Assembly (NCBI GenBank): GCA_002706685.1
Contig: PALV01000013.1
Location: 224,864-288,863, forward strand
Length of the DNA stretch: 64,000 nucleotides
Source of the DNA: Gammaproteobacteria bacterium
GTDB lineage: Bacteria > Pseudomonadota > Gammaproteobacteria > Pseudomonadales > Pseudohongiellaceae
Reading direction: 5' to 3'
Program-made: the position numbers and the translations under genes
The notes under the pieces: generated by a model
Told to the model about the DNA's origin: nothing
Seen by the model: the letters and a program-made list of their open reading frames with translations, nothing else
The model's database searches: none
In this document: positions 1 to 9,271 of the stretch, piece after piece
How positions within the stretch are numbered: position 1 is the stretch's first letter
How the letters are laid out: each line of letters starts with the position of its first letter

Positions 1-102
1 ACTGGCGACCACGATAATCAGCAACTGAATGCGCCGCATCCGGCGCACTTGCGCCCGCCAGGGCAAAAGGTTGAGCTCGATTTCAGCTTCGGTGACAGAC
101 AT
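1..102 (-). CDS. pilN: PilN, type IV pilus assembly protein (N-terminal fragment)
   Basis: Only the first 34 codons lie in the window; the gene runs off the left edge. The fragment reads MSVTEAEIELNLLPWRAQ and then enters a hydrophobic run (LLIIVVAS), which is the usual PilN start: a short cytoplasmic tail with the NLLPWR motif that binds PilM, followed by the single inner-membrane helix. Its ATG (102-100) shares one base with the pilM stop codon (TGATG), so the two are translationally coupled, as in pilMNOPQ operons of other gammaproteobacteria. The rest of the operon should follow to the left. Confidence 0.85.
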   Translation of the reverse strand, partial: MSVTEAEIELNLLPWRAQVRRMRRIQLLIIVVAS

Positions 103-1091
103 CAGGATCCGAACCACTGTGAGCCATATGCACCACGGCGCATCGCCGCCGCTGTAGCCAGCGCCAGTGCTGGACGTTCGACAACAGAGACTTGCAGGCC
201 AAGTGCCTCAACAGTCGCCCTAACCGCAGGCAAGGCTGCGAACTCACCCATGGCCAGCACACTGGTAACTTTGCTGACACTGGTATGCAGCCCGACCCGC
301 TGCAGCACTTTGCCAAGCTCTGCGGCGATCCTTCTGCCGGTTTCGCTCTCTGGCTCACCTCCCTGATCAGAGTGCAGTGAAGCCGGGCTGTCTTCAGCCA
401 TGGCACTCGAAAGCGCATTGCCGAGCGGGTAATGGCGACTGAAGCTCAACATCTGCTCTGCAAGCAAATGTACGGATATTCCGTCAGCATCAATTTCCAG
501 AAACAGACTTTGCGTATGGTCGACGCCAGAGAGTCGAAAGAATCGCAGCAGGGCCAGGCCCTCCACGTCCAGCACAGAAGGCTGCAGTCGCGCCTCGGCG
601 CAGAGCTCCAGCCATTGTTGCAGCTGTTGCCTGCGGCAGGCATAGATGTGCAGGGTGGCAGTTTCAGGCTCAGAAGGCAGCGATCGAGCTGGAGCCCTGT
701 CGGCCTGATTGTCCGTCAACAGATAGTCAAGCAGCAGCTCGTCACGCTCAACGCCCAGCCATTGCCCGCAGTCTGCCCTGACCAGCGCCTGCAGGTCCTC
801 ATCAGTGAAGGATCGCGGCACCTTTTCCGTATGCATCAGCATGAAGGACGTTGGTACACAGAGCGCAACGCGGCGCTGATGCCAGGGCAGTTCGCCAAGC
901 AATGGCCTTACCCTGTCCCTCAGCAACTGCGCCATATTGTCCGCGTTTTCTGAGCTGGGAATATCCACAGCAGCTCCAAAACGCCAGCCATCGCCGGGGC
1001 GGCGCATTCGACCCGGGAGACTGTACCGGCACCGTGCCTGACACATGGCCACGGCCCTGATACGCCGGCCTCGCAAATCCAATCCCAACAT
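102..1091 (-). CDS. pilM: PilM, type IV pilus inner-membrane platform protein
   Basis: A 329-residue protein with an actin-like (FtsA/PilM) fold: the N-terminal nucleotide-binding strand reads MLGLDLRGRRIRAV, and a second ATPase-like segment around residues 195-215 (LFLEIDADGISVHLL) precedes a C-terminal ATALA-type end. PilM sits on the cytoplasmic face of the inner membrane and binds the PilN tail to link the pilus motor to PilO/PilP. The call rests mainly on position, directly before pilN and divergent from ponA, the standard gammaproteobacterial arrangement. The sequence is divergent from well-known PilM proteins: the first strand carries LRGRR instead of the common small-residue loop, so ATP binding may be weakened. 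Confidence 0.82.
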   Translation of the reverse strand: MLGLDLRGRRIRAVAMCQARCRYSLPGRMRRPGDGWRFGAAVDIPSSENADNMAQLLRDRVRPLLGELPWHQRRVALCVPTSFMLMHTEKVPRSFTDEDLQALVRADCGQWLGVERDELLLDYLLTDNQADRAPARSLPSEPETATLHIYACRRQQLQQWLELCAEARLQPSVLDVEGLALLRFFRLSGVDHTQSLFLEIDADGISVHLLAEQMLSFSRHYPLGNALSSAMAEDSPASLHSDQGGEPESETGRRIAAELGKVLQRVGLHTSVSKVTSVLAMGEFAALPAVRATVEALGLQVSVVERPALALATAAAMRRGAYGSQWFGS

Positions 1092-1231
1092 CTCGACATC
1101 CTTGTCTGCATGTTTTCATTGTTGTAGACCAAATGTGGCGGTTGTGCACAGTGCATGGCTAGTGTCTAATGGGGAAGAAAATCATGCCGCTTCCGTTATA
1201 TACTGGTTAGCCGCAGTCTCACTGGCCTGTT

Positions 1232-3556
1232 ATGAAGAAGTTAGTCAAATTCCTGTTCCTGTTCGGCGTATTCTGTGCCTGTGGCATCTTCATGGTTGCC
1301 GCAGCCGGCTATCTATACCTGGCACCACAGCTCCCGCCTGCGGAAACCTATCGAAATGTGCAGCTGGAGACGCCGCTGCGCATTCTCACCGCTGATGGCA
1401 TGCTGATTGAGGAAATCGGTGTGCGACGCGACCCGCTGCGCTATGAAGACATCCCGCCGATGATGGTCAATGCGCTGATTGCCAACGAGGACGAACGTTT
1501 TTACTCGCACCCCGGCGTGGATCTGCGCGGTCTTATTCGCGGCTTTATTGGCTTTGTGACCGGGGTCAACCGTGGCGGAGGCAGCACCATCACCATGCAA
1601 CTGGCAAACAACATCTCTTTTGACAGCGACAGTGTGTATTCGCGAAAACTCAAGGAGATCCCGTTTGCTTTGCGCCTGCAGCAGGAACTGACCAAAGAAG
1701 AAATACTGGAACTGTATCTGAACCTGGTCTTTTTCGGTCAGGGTGCGGAAGGTATTGGCGCGGCGGCTGCTGTGTACTACGACAAGCAGGTTAGTGAAAT
1801 GACCATCGGCGAAATGGCGACCATGGTCTCACTGCTGCCATGCCCATCCGTTTGCAACCCGGTCAGCTCGCCAGACAGAGCCGAGCGACGCCGCAATAAT
1901 GTTATCGATAAAATGCGCGACCAGGGCATGATCACTGCCGCCGAGCACGCCGCGGCGATTGCCGAGCCGATCCAGGCCAGCCGTCATACGCGCAATGCCG
2001 AAGTCAGCGCACCCTACGTAGCGGAGATGGTTCGCCAGGAACTCTTTGAGCAGTACGGCGACGAAATTTACCGTATGGGCATCGAAGTCACGACCAGTGT
2101 ACGCGGTGAACTGCAGCGTGCAGCCACCAGCGCGCTGCAAAATGGATTGGAGAACTACTACGATCGCCGGCATGGCTATCGCGGTCCGGAAGCTCATATC
2201 CCGCCGGTTGGCGATGACCCGATTGAACGCTGGCAAAGTGAACTGAATGTTGTGCCTACGCTGGGCAATCACGAGCCTGCGTTTGTGACCCGCGTTCGTG
2301 AGCGCGCCATTGATGTGCTAAGGCGCGACGGTTCGATCGCTACTATCGAGTGGCCTGGCCTGGAGTGGGCACGGCCATTCATCACGCGCAACAATGCCTG
2401 GCCACCACCCCAGCAGGCCAGCGATATCGTGGAAGTAGGCGATCGCATTCGCATTCGCGTGGGGCCTGACGGCAACTGGCAACTGGGCCAGGTGCCGGAG
2501 GTTCAGGGTGCAATCGTGTCTGTATCACCCCATACCGGGGACATACTGGCGCTGACCGGCGGTTACGATTTCAGACACAGCCAGGTCAATCGCGCGCTGG
2601 CCAGTCGCCCCCCAGGCTCTGGATTCAAAGCCTTCCTTTACGGGGCAGCGCTGGAGGCAGGGTATACGCCAGCCACACTGATTAATGACGCACCCTTTGC
2701 CCGCGGCGATTATCGCCCACAAAATTACGAACGTAACTTTGTGGGTCCGATTACTTTGCGCACTGCGATAAAGGATTCCCGTAACGTCCCGGCCGTGAGA
2801 TTGATCGACCAGCTGGGCTGGGAAAAAGTCATCGATTTTGCCGACCGTTTTGGTTTCGATACCCGCAATTTCCCGCGCGGCGATCTGACCATCGCGCTGG
2901 GCAGTCAGGATGTGCAGCCGCTGGAAATGGCAACCGGATATGCCATGATCGCAAACGGCGCCAAACCCCTGACACCAACCCTGATCAAGAAAATCGAAAC
3001 ATTTGATGGCGTCCTTTATGAAGCGCCAGAGCCCTGCCTGGACTGCGACGTGGAACCGGTCACTGACCCACGCGTCACCTACATTCTCAGCACGCTGCTG
3101 CGTTCCGTTGTAGTGGAAGGCAGTGGCCGACGCGTTAACCGCGACATGGGCCGTTCCGACCTGATGGGCAAAACCGGTACCACTAATGGTCCGGCCGAAC
3201 TCTGGTTCACCGGATTCAATGCGGATATTGCCACCAGTGTATTTGTGGGTCTGGACCAGCCGGAGCCGCTGGGCGAATCCGAACAGGGTGCAACCGTTGC
3301 CGTGCCTATCTGGATCGACTACATGAGCATAGCCTTGCAGGGTCAGCCTGAACGGGGCGTGACAAGGCCCGAAGGGCTTGTTGATATTCTGATAGACGAG
3401 GATTCCGGCCAGGTGGCCAGACCGGGTCAGGCCAATACCATGTTCGAGGTATTCCTGGCCGAGAACGCGCCGTCGGTGCGTGATACACCGCGACAGCCGG
3501 AAAGAGTGGAAGAGCGCAATAACGAAGATACCCTGTCGACCGAGATCATATTCTGA
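1232..3556 (+). CDS. mrcA: Penicillin-binding protein 1A, bifunctional peptidoglycan synthase
   Basis: A 774-residue class A PBP (also called ponA). It polymerises lipid II into glycan strands and cross-links the peptides in the periplasm. Residues 6-30 are the membrane anchor. The GT51 glycosyltransferase domain shows NEDERFYSHPG with catalytic Glu86, GGSTITMQLANN, and RKLKEIPFALRLQQ. An OB-like insert precedes the transpeptidase domain, which has SxxK as S463-GF-K466, an SRN motif (DSRNVPAV) and KTGTT starting at K647. All catalytic residues are present. The gene is divergent from pilMN across 140 bases, as in Pseudomonas. No clear Shine-Dalgarno sequence precedes the ATG, but no better start exists because the anchor begins immediately. 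Confidence 0.95.
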   Translation: MKKLVKFLFLFGVFCACGIFMVAAAGYLYLAPQLPPAETYRNVQLETPLRILTADGMLIEEIGVRRDPLRYEDIPPMMVNALIANEDERFYSHPGVDLRGLIRGFIGFVTGVNRGGGSTITMQLANNISFDSDSVYSRKLKEIPFALRLQQELTKEEILELYLNLVFFGQGAEGIGAAAAVYYDKQVSEMTIGEMATMVSLLPCPSVCNPVSSPDRAERRRNNVIDKMRDQGMITAAEHAAAIAEPIQASRHTRNAEVSAPYVAEMVRQELFEQYGDEIYRMGIEVTTSVRGELQRAATSALQNGLENYYDRRHGYRGPEAHIPPVGDDPIERWQSELNVVPTLGNHEPAFVTRVRERAIDVLRRDGSIATIEWPGLEWARPFITRNNAWPPPQQASDIVEVGDRIRIRVGPDGNWQLGQVPEVQGAIVSVSPHTGDILALTGGYDFRHSQVNRALASRPPGSGFKAFLYGAALEAGYTPATLINDAPFARGDYRPQNYERNFVGPITLRTAIKDSRNVPAVRLIDQLGWEKVIDFADRFGFDTRNFPRGDLTIALGSQDVQPLEMATGYAMIANGAKPLTPTLIKKIETFDGVLYEAPEPCLDCDVEPVTDPRVTYILSTLLRSVVVEGSGRRVNRDMGRSDLMGKTGTTNGPAELWFTGFNADIATSVFVGLDQPEPLGESEQGATVAVPIWIDYMSIALQGQPERGVTRPEGLVDILIDEDSGQVARPGQANTMFEVFLAENAPSVRDTPRQPERVEERNNEDTLSTEIIF

Positions 3557-3601
3557 TCAGGGCGGACAGGGTATTGGAGAGCGGGCCCGGTCAGGCAGCG
3601 A

Positions 3602-3814
3602 TTACTTGAGTGATCGGTTACCGAAGCGCTTGTTGAAGCGATCAACACGACCGGCGCTGTCTACGATCTTCTGCTTGCCGGTATAGAACGGGTGGCAGGC
3701 TGCGCACACGTCAAGCATCATGTCTTTGCCCAGAGTGGATCGGGTTTCAATCACGTTACCGCAGCTGCAGGTGGCCTTCATAGCCTGATACTTTGGATGG
3801 ATATCCGCTTTCAT
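3602..3814 (-). CDS. rpmE: 50S ribosomal protein L31, zinc-binding form
   Basis: A 70-residue L31 of the C+ type. It has the four zinc-ligand cysteines C16 and C18 (TCSCGN) and C37 and C40 ([15 protein letters not shown]). It binds the large subunit near the central protuberance. The conserved HPFYTGKQ and [10 protein letters not shown] blocks are intact, and the start MKADIHPKY is typical. A GAGG Shine-Dalgarno sequence lies before the ATG. It is convergent with ponA and precedes priA, as in other gammaproteobacteria. A Cys-free L31 paralogue, if present, would be elsewhere. Confidence 0.97.
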   Translation of the reverse strand: MKADIHPKYQAMKATCSCGNVIETRSTLGKDMMLDVCAACHPFYTGKQKIVDSAGRVDRFNKRFGNRSLK

Positions 3815-3922
3815 TGGTATTACCTCATCAATACTGGCATCGCCACACAGCCCCTGCCGTGCACCATACCTGTAGCGTCAACCAATGCATTCACACTGGT
3901 GAACCGTGGAAAAAGGGGCGTC

Positions 3923-3950
3923 ATTGTATCAGAGAATGCAAGGCACGCAA
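3923..3950 (-). promoter_or_regulatory. Sigma-70-type promoter for rpmE
   Basis: Read on the minus strand, TTGCGT (3950-3945) and TACAAT (3928-3923) are separated by 16 bases, a good sigma-70 match. It would start a transcript near 3916, giving rpmE a leader of about 100 bases. The promoter sits just past the stop codon of the upstream chorismate mutase gene, so rpmE can be expressed independently of it. Confidence 0.5.
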
Positions 3951-3956
3951 GTAGAT

Positions 3957-4352
3957 TCAGCGCCCGGACTCCAGTCCGGAGCGAATGCGGTCATGATTTT
4001 TGACCGTCTCACGCATTATCTGGGCAAGCATCTCGGCAACCAGGTCGCCGTTCACGCCATGCCGTTCGCAAAGCTGACGAATATCGGCAAGTTTCTCTGC
4101 CTCACGCTTTGGGTCGAATGACTGCAGACCGACCCTTGCTTTGATGTTGCCAACGCGGCGAGTCAGCGCAAAACGGTTTGCCAGCATCAGCACCAGCCCG
4201 TGATCCAGTCGATCGATCTGTTTGCGCAACTCAAGCAGCTCTGCCTGCCATTCTGCCGGACTCCATTCGACCGAGGGTTGCTCGGCGGACGACAGCCCGT
4301 CAGTTTTCTGCTCCGCCACAGAAGCATCGGTGGGCGCTGATTCCTGTTTCAT
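3957..4352 (-). CDS. Chorismate mutase, AroQ (type II) family
   Basis: A 131-residue protein. Residues 1-38 are a polar, probably disordered extension; residues 39-128 are an all-helical AroQ domain (LRKQIDRLDHGLVLMLANR, then VGNIKARVG and DPKREAEKLADI). The arginines and lysine expected to hold the chorismate carboxylates (LRKQIDRLD, ANRFALTRRV, IKARVG, PKREAE) are present. Chorismate mutase converts chorismate to prephenate for Phe and Tyr synthesis. The same fold also includes isochorismate-pyruvate lyases, which I cannot exclude. It is a stand-alone domain, not fused to prephenate dehydratase, and sits between rpmE and priA with no aromatic-pathway neighbour. Confidence 0.75.
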   Translation of the reverse strand: MKQESAPTDASVAEQKTDGLSSAEQPSVEWSPAEWQAELLELRKQIDRLDHGLVLMLANRFALTRRVGNIKARVGLQSFDPKREAEKLADIRQLCERHGVNGDLVAEMLAQIMRETVKNHDRIRSGLESGR

Positions 4353-4368
4353 TTGTTCTCTCTACCGA

Positions 4369-4395
4369 TTGGGGCATTAGTCCACACAGTATAAT
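4369..4395 (+). promoter_or_regulatory. Possible priA promoter
   Basis: A perfect TATAAT at 4390-4395 follows TTGGGG (4369-4374) at a short 15-base spacing. It would start transcription near 4402, ahead of either priA start. The overlapping complementary strand also reads TATACT, so this AT-rich spot may serve the divergent chorismate mutase gene as well. Confidence 0.35.
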
Positions 4396-4426
4396 GGAAG
4401 CAGCCATCCGCTAAAACCAGTTATAC

Positions 4427-6514
4427 TTGGCAATCAATCCGCCCTCTGTTCAACTCCGGATCTGCTGCGTGTCCGCTTCCCCAGAATCACAACATCGAAT
4501 CCTAAGGGTTGCTGTGCCCTCCCCCCTGCGGAGGCTGTTTGATTACCGGCTGCCTGATAGCTTTGAGACCCCTCAGCCCGGCACACGGATCCGTGTCCCG
4601 TTTGGTTCGCGCGAATTGACCGGTATCGTGGTGGAAGTCTCAGTGAGTTCGGATGTGTCGTCAGACAAGATCAAGGATGTACTGGACGTACTGGACGAGC
4701 AGGCTCTGTTGCCGCCCCATTTGCTCTCACTGTGGTTATGGGCGGCACAATACTATCAGCACCCGATCGGTGAAGCGCTGCACACCATTTTGCCAGCCGG
4801 CCTTCGCAACAAGGGCGTAGCCACCATCAAACGGCGCAAATCAGATCTGCGCGACGGACAGGATCAATCAGATCAACCACTTTCACTGAACACCATGCAG
4901 CAACAGGCGGTGGATGCCATTGTTGCGGAACCGCAGAGATTTAACTGCTTTCTGCTGGATGGGGTAACGGGCAGCGGCAAGACTGAAGTTTATCTGCAGA
5001 CTATCCAGCAGACCTTGGACCGGGGCAGACAGGTGCTGGTCCTGGTGCCGGAAATCAGCCTGACACCACAAACCGTGTCTCGTTTCCGCCAACGCTTTCA
5101 GGTCCCGATTGCCATCATGCATTCTGGCCTGACGCCCCGACAACGCCTGAATGCCTGGCTGGAGTCAGCTCAGGGCAGTGCACGCATCACAATTGGCACC
5201 CGCTCGGCGATTTTTACACCAATGGCAGACCCGGGTCTGATCGTCATCGATGAAGAACACGATAACTCCCTCAAGCAGCAGGATGGGTTTCGATATTCAG
5301 CCCGGGACCTGGGCGTCATGCGGGCGCGTCGCGAGTCCATCCCGATTGTACTCGGTTCGGCGACGCCGTCACTGGAAAGCCTGTTGAACGCCAGGTCTGG
5401 CCGCTACAAACATCTTCGCCTGACTGAACGGGCGGGATCTGCCACCATGCCCCATTACATGCTAATAGACACGCAGCGCCAGCCACCGGCGCCAGACGGG
5501 CTGACCCAGGAACTGCTAAGCTGCCTGCAGGATCATCTGCGCCGGGGTAATCAGGCACTTATTTTTATCAACCGGCGCGGCTATGCGCCTGTGCTGCAGT
5601 GCCAGGACTGCGGCTGGACAGCAGAGTGCCGAGACTGCGATGCTCGCCTGACGCTGCATCGACATCCTCCACATTTGCGCTGCCACCACTGTGATCGTCG
5701 CGAACCAGTCCACAGTCATTGCCCCAGCTGTCAGGGCAAAGCGCTGACGACCACCGGCGTCGGCACAGAACGATGCGAGGCCGCCCTTCAACAGCATTTC
5801 CCGGACACACCGGTACTTCGTGTCGATCGCGATGCGACGCGCCGCAAAGATGATCTTGATAAACTGCTGGCTCAGGTGGCAACCGGAGAGCCCTGTATTC
5901 TGGTGGGAACGCAGATGCTGGCCAAGGGGCATCATTTCCCTAACGTGACACTGGTCGGGGTGCTCGATGCCGACAGCGGGCTGTTCAGCGCAGATTTTCG
6001 TGGGCCGGAATTTATGGCACAACTCCTCACACAGGTATCCGGTCGTGCGGGTCGGGCCGAGCAGCCTGGCCAGGTGTTGATTCAGACTCGTCACAGCAGC
6101 CATCAGCATCTGCAGACTCTGGTCACCGAGGGTTATCATGCACTGGCCGGCGCACTCCTGGAGGAGCGGCAGCTGAGCGACATGCCTCCGTTCAGCTACA
6201 TGGCTGTGCTCAGGGCAGAAGCAATCAATGCCTCAGCCCCGGCCAGTTTTCTGAACGACGCCAGGCAGACGATCGAGCGAATGAACCAGTCGCCATCAAG
6301 TGCTGCCGGGCGCTTGCAGATTCAATTGAATGGCCCGCTACCCGCACCAATGGAACGCAAGGCTAATCGCTTTCGGCAGCAGCTGACTCTTCGCAGTCAT
6401 TCGCGACAGCACTTGCAATCGGTGCTGACTCACCTGTGTAATGAGCTCGAACAACACCCCGGGCAACGACGGGTGCGCTGGTCAATTGACGTTGATCCGC
6501 AGGACATGATTTAA
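4427..6514 (+). CDS. priA: Primosomal protein N', replication restart helicase PriA
   Basis: PriA, 695 residues counted from a TTG at 4427. It is a 3'-5' superfamily 2 helicase that reloads the replisome at stalled forks. It shows the N-terminal 3'-DNA-end-binding domain (VAVPSPLRRLFDYRLP), Walker A GVTGSGKTE at about residue 180, the DEEH box near residue 274, eight zinc-site cysteines between about residues 392 and 440 (CQDCGW, CRDC, CHHCDRR, CPSCQG), and helicase motifs IV-VI ending QVSGRAGRAEQPGQV. The start is uncertain: a GTG at 4469 gives VSASPESQHRILRVAV, closer to the length of known PriA starts. In Pseudomonas argS follows priA; here it is absent. Confidence 0.95.
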   Translation: MAINPPSVQLRICCVSASPESQHRILRVAVPSPLRRLFDYRLPDSFETPQPGTRIRVPFGSRELTGIVVEVSVSSDVSSDKIKDVLDVLDEQALLPPHLLSLWLWAAQYYQHPIGEALHTILPAGLRNKGVATIKRRKSDLRDGQDQSDQPLSLNTMQQQAVDAIVAEPQRFNCFLLDGVTGSGKTEVYLQTIQQTLDRGRQVLVLVPEISLTPQTVSRFRQRFQVPIAIMHSGLTPRQRLNAWLESAQGSARITIGTRSAIFTPMADPGLIVIDEEHDNSLKQQDGFRYSARDLGVMRARRESIPIVLGSATPSLESLLNARSGRYKHLRLTERAGSATMPHYMLIDTQRQPPAPDGLTQELLSCLQDHLRRGNQALIFINRRGYAPVLQCQDCGWTAECRDCDARLTLHRHPPHLRCHHCDRREPVHSHCPSCQGKALTTTGVGTERCEAALQQHFPDTPVLRVDRDATRRKDDLDKLLAQVATGEPCILVGTQMLAKGHHFPNVTLVGVLDADSGLFSADFRGPEFMAQLLTQVSGRAGRAEQPGQVLIQTRHSSHQHLQTLVTEGYHALAGALLEERQLSDMPPFSYMAVLRAEAINASAPASFLNDARQTIERMNQSPSSAAGRLQIQLNGPLPAPMERKANRFRQQLTLRSHSRQHLQSVLTHLCNELEQHPGQRRVRWSIDVDPQDMI

Positions 6515-6578
6515 GGCACTGGAAAATCGGGGAATGACAAATTGACCCGGACTCATCCGCGACAGGATAATAAGATTC

Positions 6579-7301
6579 ATGGAACAGGATTTTGCAAAGC
6601 GCCGTATTCGAACCCCGCTGGCGGAGCCCAGCCCTCCCCCCCGATCATCGGGACTCGCGCTATTGCTGACAGGCCTGGTGACTGGCGTTGTCATTGGCCT
6701 GTTCCTCGGTCTGCTGATTTATATGAGCGGTATGCTGCCGCCGGCACCGGGCCAGCAAGTGGCGGACGCAACACAGCGAGACTCAGAGTTCCTCACCCAG
6801 GATGGCGCCACAGTCGCCGAGGATGGTCTGACCGCTGAGCAGGAGCGGGAAGCAGCCCGACTTCAGCTCGAGTTTTATCAGGAGCTACCAAACTACGAAG
6901 TAGTCGTTGATGTCACCCCGCTACCGGTGCCAGCGTCCCAGCGCAGTACACCAGATCCAACAACAGAGCCGCCCGCTGAGTCTTCAAATGCTCCAGCGAC
7001 GGCTGAGTCAACTACTGCAACCGTAGTGGCCACATCAGAAACCGTCCCGCCCAGTCTGTCCAACGGTGCCTTCCTCCTGCAGGCTGGAGCCTTCCAGCAG
7101 CAGGGAGCTGCCAGTGCCCAACTCAACCGGCTGCTGGCGCTCGGCCTGGACGCTCGTATCCGCCAGGAGAACATGCCCAACCGCACACTCTACCTGGTAC
7201 AGGCCGGGCCCTATGACACCCGCGAGCAGATGCTGCAGGCCGAAAGCACATTGCGCAGCAATAATATCGATACCATGCGCATAACGCTCAACCGGCCTTG
7301 A
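6579..7301 (+). CDS. ftsN: SPOR-domain cell-division protein, FtsN-like
   Basis: A 240-residue bitopic inner-membrane protein. A short basic cytoplasmic tail (MEQDFAKRRIRTP) precedes one membrane helix at about residues 27-50. A periplasmic stretch follows with FYQELPNYEVVVDVTPLP, a block common in SPOR proteins at this locus, then a Pro/Thr/Ser-rich linker. The C-terminal SPOR domain (about residues 162-240: FLLQAGAFQQQGAASAQLN to YLVQAGPYDTREQM) binds denuded septal glycan. FtsN activates septal peptidoglycan synthesis. The gene lies 64 bases after priA and just before hslVU, a conserved order. The stop codon overlaps the heat-shock promoter of hslV. Assignment to FtsN rather than another SPOR protein is by context. 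Confidence 0.8.
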   Translation: MEQDFAKRRIRTPLAEPSPPPRSSGLALLLTGLVTGVVIGLFLGLLIYMSGMLPPAPGQQVADATQRDSEFLTQDGATVAEDGLTAEQEREAARLQLEFYQELPNYEVVVDVTPLPVPASQRSTPDPTTEPPAESSNAPATAESTTATVVATSETVPPSLSNGAFLLQAGAFQQQGAASAQLNRLLALGLDARIRQENMPNRTLYLVQAGPYDTREQMLQAESTLRSNNIDTMRITLNRP

Positions 7302-7325
7302 AACCGGTCAGCTGCATCCCCACTT
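7297..7325 (+). promoter_or_regulatory. Heat-shock (sigma-32) promoter of hslVU
   Basis: CTTGAAA (7297-7303) and CCCCACTT (7318-7325) are separated by 14 bases. This matches the RpoH consensus CTTGAAA-N11-15-CCCCATNT almost perfectly. The -35 box overlaps the stop codon of the SPOR gene. The position directly before hslV, a classic sigma-32 target, supports function. Confidence 0.8.
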
Positions 7326-7365
7326 AACTATTTAAATATTCCTGCCTGTTTAAAGGAGATGCGGT

Positions 7366-7905
7366 TTGGAGCAATTCCGTGGAACAACTATTTTGTCTGT
7401 GCGCCGTGGCAACACTGTCGTGGTCGGTGGCGACGGCCAGGTATCTCAGGGCAACACCGTCCTGAAAGGCAATGCACGCAAAGTCAGAAGGCTTTACAAA
7501 GACCAGGTGATCGCCGGCTTCGCTGGCGGCACCGCCGATGCATTCACGCTGTTTGAGCGATTCGAGGAACAGCTGGAGAAGCACCAGGGCAAGCTGGTCC
7601 GTGCCGCAGTGGCACTGGCCAAACTCTGGCGCACAGAGCGTTCTCTGCGCCGCCTCGAAGCACTTCTGGTTGTTGCAGATAAAGATGCTTCACTGATCAT
7701 TACCGGCAATGGCGATGTCATCGAACCGGAAGACGGCCTGATGGCAATTGGCTCGGGCGGCTCATTCGCTCTGTCAGCTGCTCGTGCGCTTTATTACAAC
7801 ACTGAAATGGACGCCCGCAGCATCGTGGAAAAAAGTCTGGGCATTGCTGCCGACATCTGCGTCTACACCAACCAGCAGCACGTGATTGAAGAACTTGAGT
7901 ATTAG
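7366..7905 (+). CDS. hslV: HslV, proteolytic subunit of the HslUV (ClpQY) protease
   Basis: A 179-residue Ntn-hydrolase that forms the double-hexamer peptidase core of HslUV in the cytoplasm. The start is a TTG at 7366 with a strong AAAGGAG 8 bases upstream. The product begins [15 protein letters not shown], so the catalytic threonine is Thr7, exposed by removal of a six-residue leader rather than of Met alone. The [39 protein letters not shown] and IGSGG motifs are intact. An ATG seven bases upstream (7359) is out of frame and would not make HslV. It shares a transcription unit with hslU, 19 bases downstream. Confidence 0.96.
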   Translation: MEQFRGTTILSVRRGNTVVVGGDGQVSQGNTVLKGNARKVRRLYKDQVIAGFAGGTADAFTLFERFEEQLEKHQGKLVRAAVALAKLWRTERSLRRLEALLVVADKDASLIITGNGDVIEPEDGLMAIGSGGSFALSAARALYYNTEMDARSIVEKSLGIAADICVYTNQQHVIEELEY

Positions 7906-7924
7906 TGCGACAGGATTTTATTAC

Positions 7925-9271
7925 ATGACAACCATGACTCCGCGAGAAATCGCCTCCGAACTTGACCGCCATATCGTTGGCCAGAACAAGGCCAAACGCG
8001 CAGTTGCGATTGCCCTGCGCAACCGCTGGCGGCGTATGCAGCTTGGCAGTGAGATCCGCCAGGAAATTACTCCCAAGAATATTCTGATGATTGGCCCGAC
8101 CGGCGTCGGCAAAACTGAAATCGCCCGACGCCTGGCCAAACTGGCCAACGCGCCGTTCATCAAAGTTGAAGCCACCAAATTTACCGAAGTGGGCTACGTT
8201 GGCCGTGATGTGGAATCCATTGTCCGCGACCTGGTGGACATTGCTGTCAAAATGCTTCGTGAAGAACAGATCCGCAAAGTTCAGCACCGTGCCGAAGATG
8301 CTGCGGAAGAGCGCATTCTGGACGCCCTGCTGCCGCCAGCGCGCAGTGTCGCGCAGGATGAGTCAGAGCCTCAGACCAACAACTCTGCCAGTCGGCAGAT
8401 GTTCCGCAAAAAACTGCGCGAAGGTCAGCTAGACGACAAGGAAATTGAAATTAGCGTCAGCGACAATGCGACAGGCGTCGAGATCATGGCGCCGCCGGGA
8501 CTGGAAGAGATGACCAGCCAGCTAAAGAACATGTTCTCTTCGATGAATACGGGTCGCAAGAAAACGCGTCGACTGCCCATCAAGGTCGCGTTCCGCATGC
8601 TCAAGGAAGAAGAAGCGGCCAAGCTGGTCAATGAGGAAGAAATCAAGAACCAGGCCATTGAAGTCACAGAACAGACCGGTATCGTATTCATCGATGAGAT
8701 AGACAAAGTTACCGAACGCAGTGAGAGCGGACACAGCGGCGGCGTGTCTCGCGAAGGTGTGCAACGTGACCTGCTGCCATTGATAGAAGGCTCTACCGTG
8801 ACAACCAAGTATGGCAGTGTGAAAACTGATCATATTCTGTTTATTGCATCTGGCGCCTTTCACCTTTCCAAACCTTCGGACCTGATCCCCGAGCTGCAGG
8901 GCCGCCTGCCAATTCGTGTAGAGCTTGACGCGCTGAGTGCCAAAGATTTCGAGCGCATTCTGACTGAACCCAATGCAGCATTGACGGAACAGTATCGCGC
9001 TTTGCTGGCCACAGAAGGGCTGAATGTCACCTTCACCGACGATGGCATTGCCAAGCTGGCCGAGACGGCCTGGGAAGTAAATGAGCGCACTGAAAACATC
9101 GGCGCCCGTCGCCTGCATACTGTCATGGAGCGCTTGCTGGAAGAAGTATCATTCACTGCTGCAGATCTGGGCGTTGGCGAAAACCGCGACCTGACCATTG
9201 ATGCCGCTTACGTTGAAAAACAACTGGGTGACCTGGCGCGCAACGAAGACCTGAGCCGTTTCATCCTGTAA
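7925..9271 (+). CDS. hslU: HslU, AAA+ unfoldase subunit of HslUV
   Basis: A 448-residue ATPase that unfolds substrates and feeds them to HslV. The ATG at 7925 gives [14 protein letters not shown], matching the family start, with AGGA nine bases before it; a longer in-frame extension to 7886 overlaps hslV and lacks conservation. Walker A is GPTGVGKT at residues 57-64 and Walker B is IVFIDEID near residue 255. The intermediate I domain lies between about residues 110 and 235. The C-terminus ends [15 protein letters not shown], the tail that docks into HslV. The stop overlaps the next start (TAATG). Confidence 0.97.
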   Translation: MTTMTPREIASELDRHIVGQNKAKRAVAIALRNRWRRMQLGSEIRQEITPKNILMIGPTGVGKTEIARRLAKLANAPFIKVEATKFTEVGYVGRDVESIVRDLVDIAVKMLREEQIRKVQHRAEDAAEERILDALLPPARSVAQDESEPQTNNSASRQMFRKKLREGQLDDKEIEISVSDNATGVEIMAPPGLEEMTSQLKNMFSSMNTGRKKTRRLPIKVAFRMLKEEEAAKLVNEEEIKNQAIEVTEQTGIVFIDEIDKVTERSESGHSGGVSREGVQRDLLPLIEGSTVTTKYGSVKTDHILFIASGAFHLSKPSDLIPELQGRLPIRVELDALSAKDFERILTEPNAALTEQYRALLATEGLNVTFTDDGIAKLAETAWEVNERTENIGARRLHTVMERLLEEVSFTAADLGVGENRDLTIDAAYVEKQLGDLARNEDLSRFIL

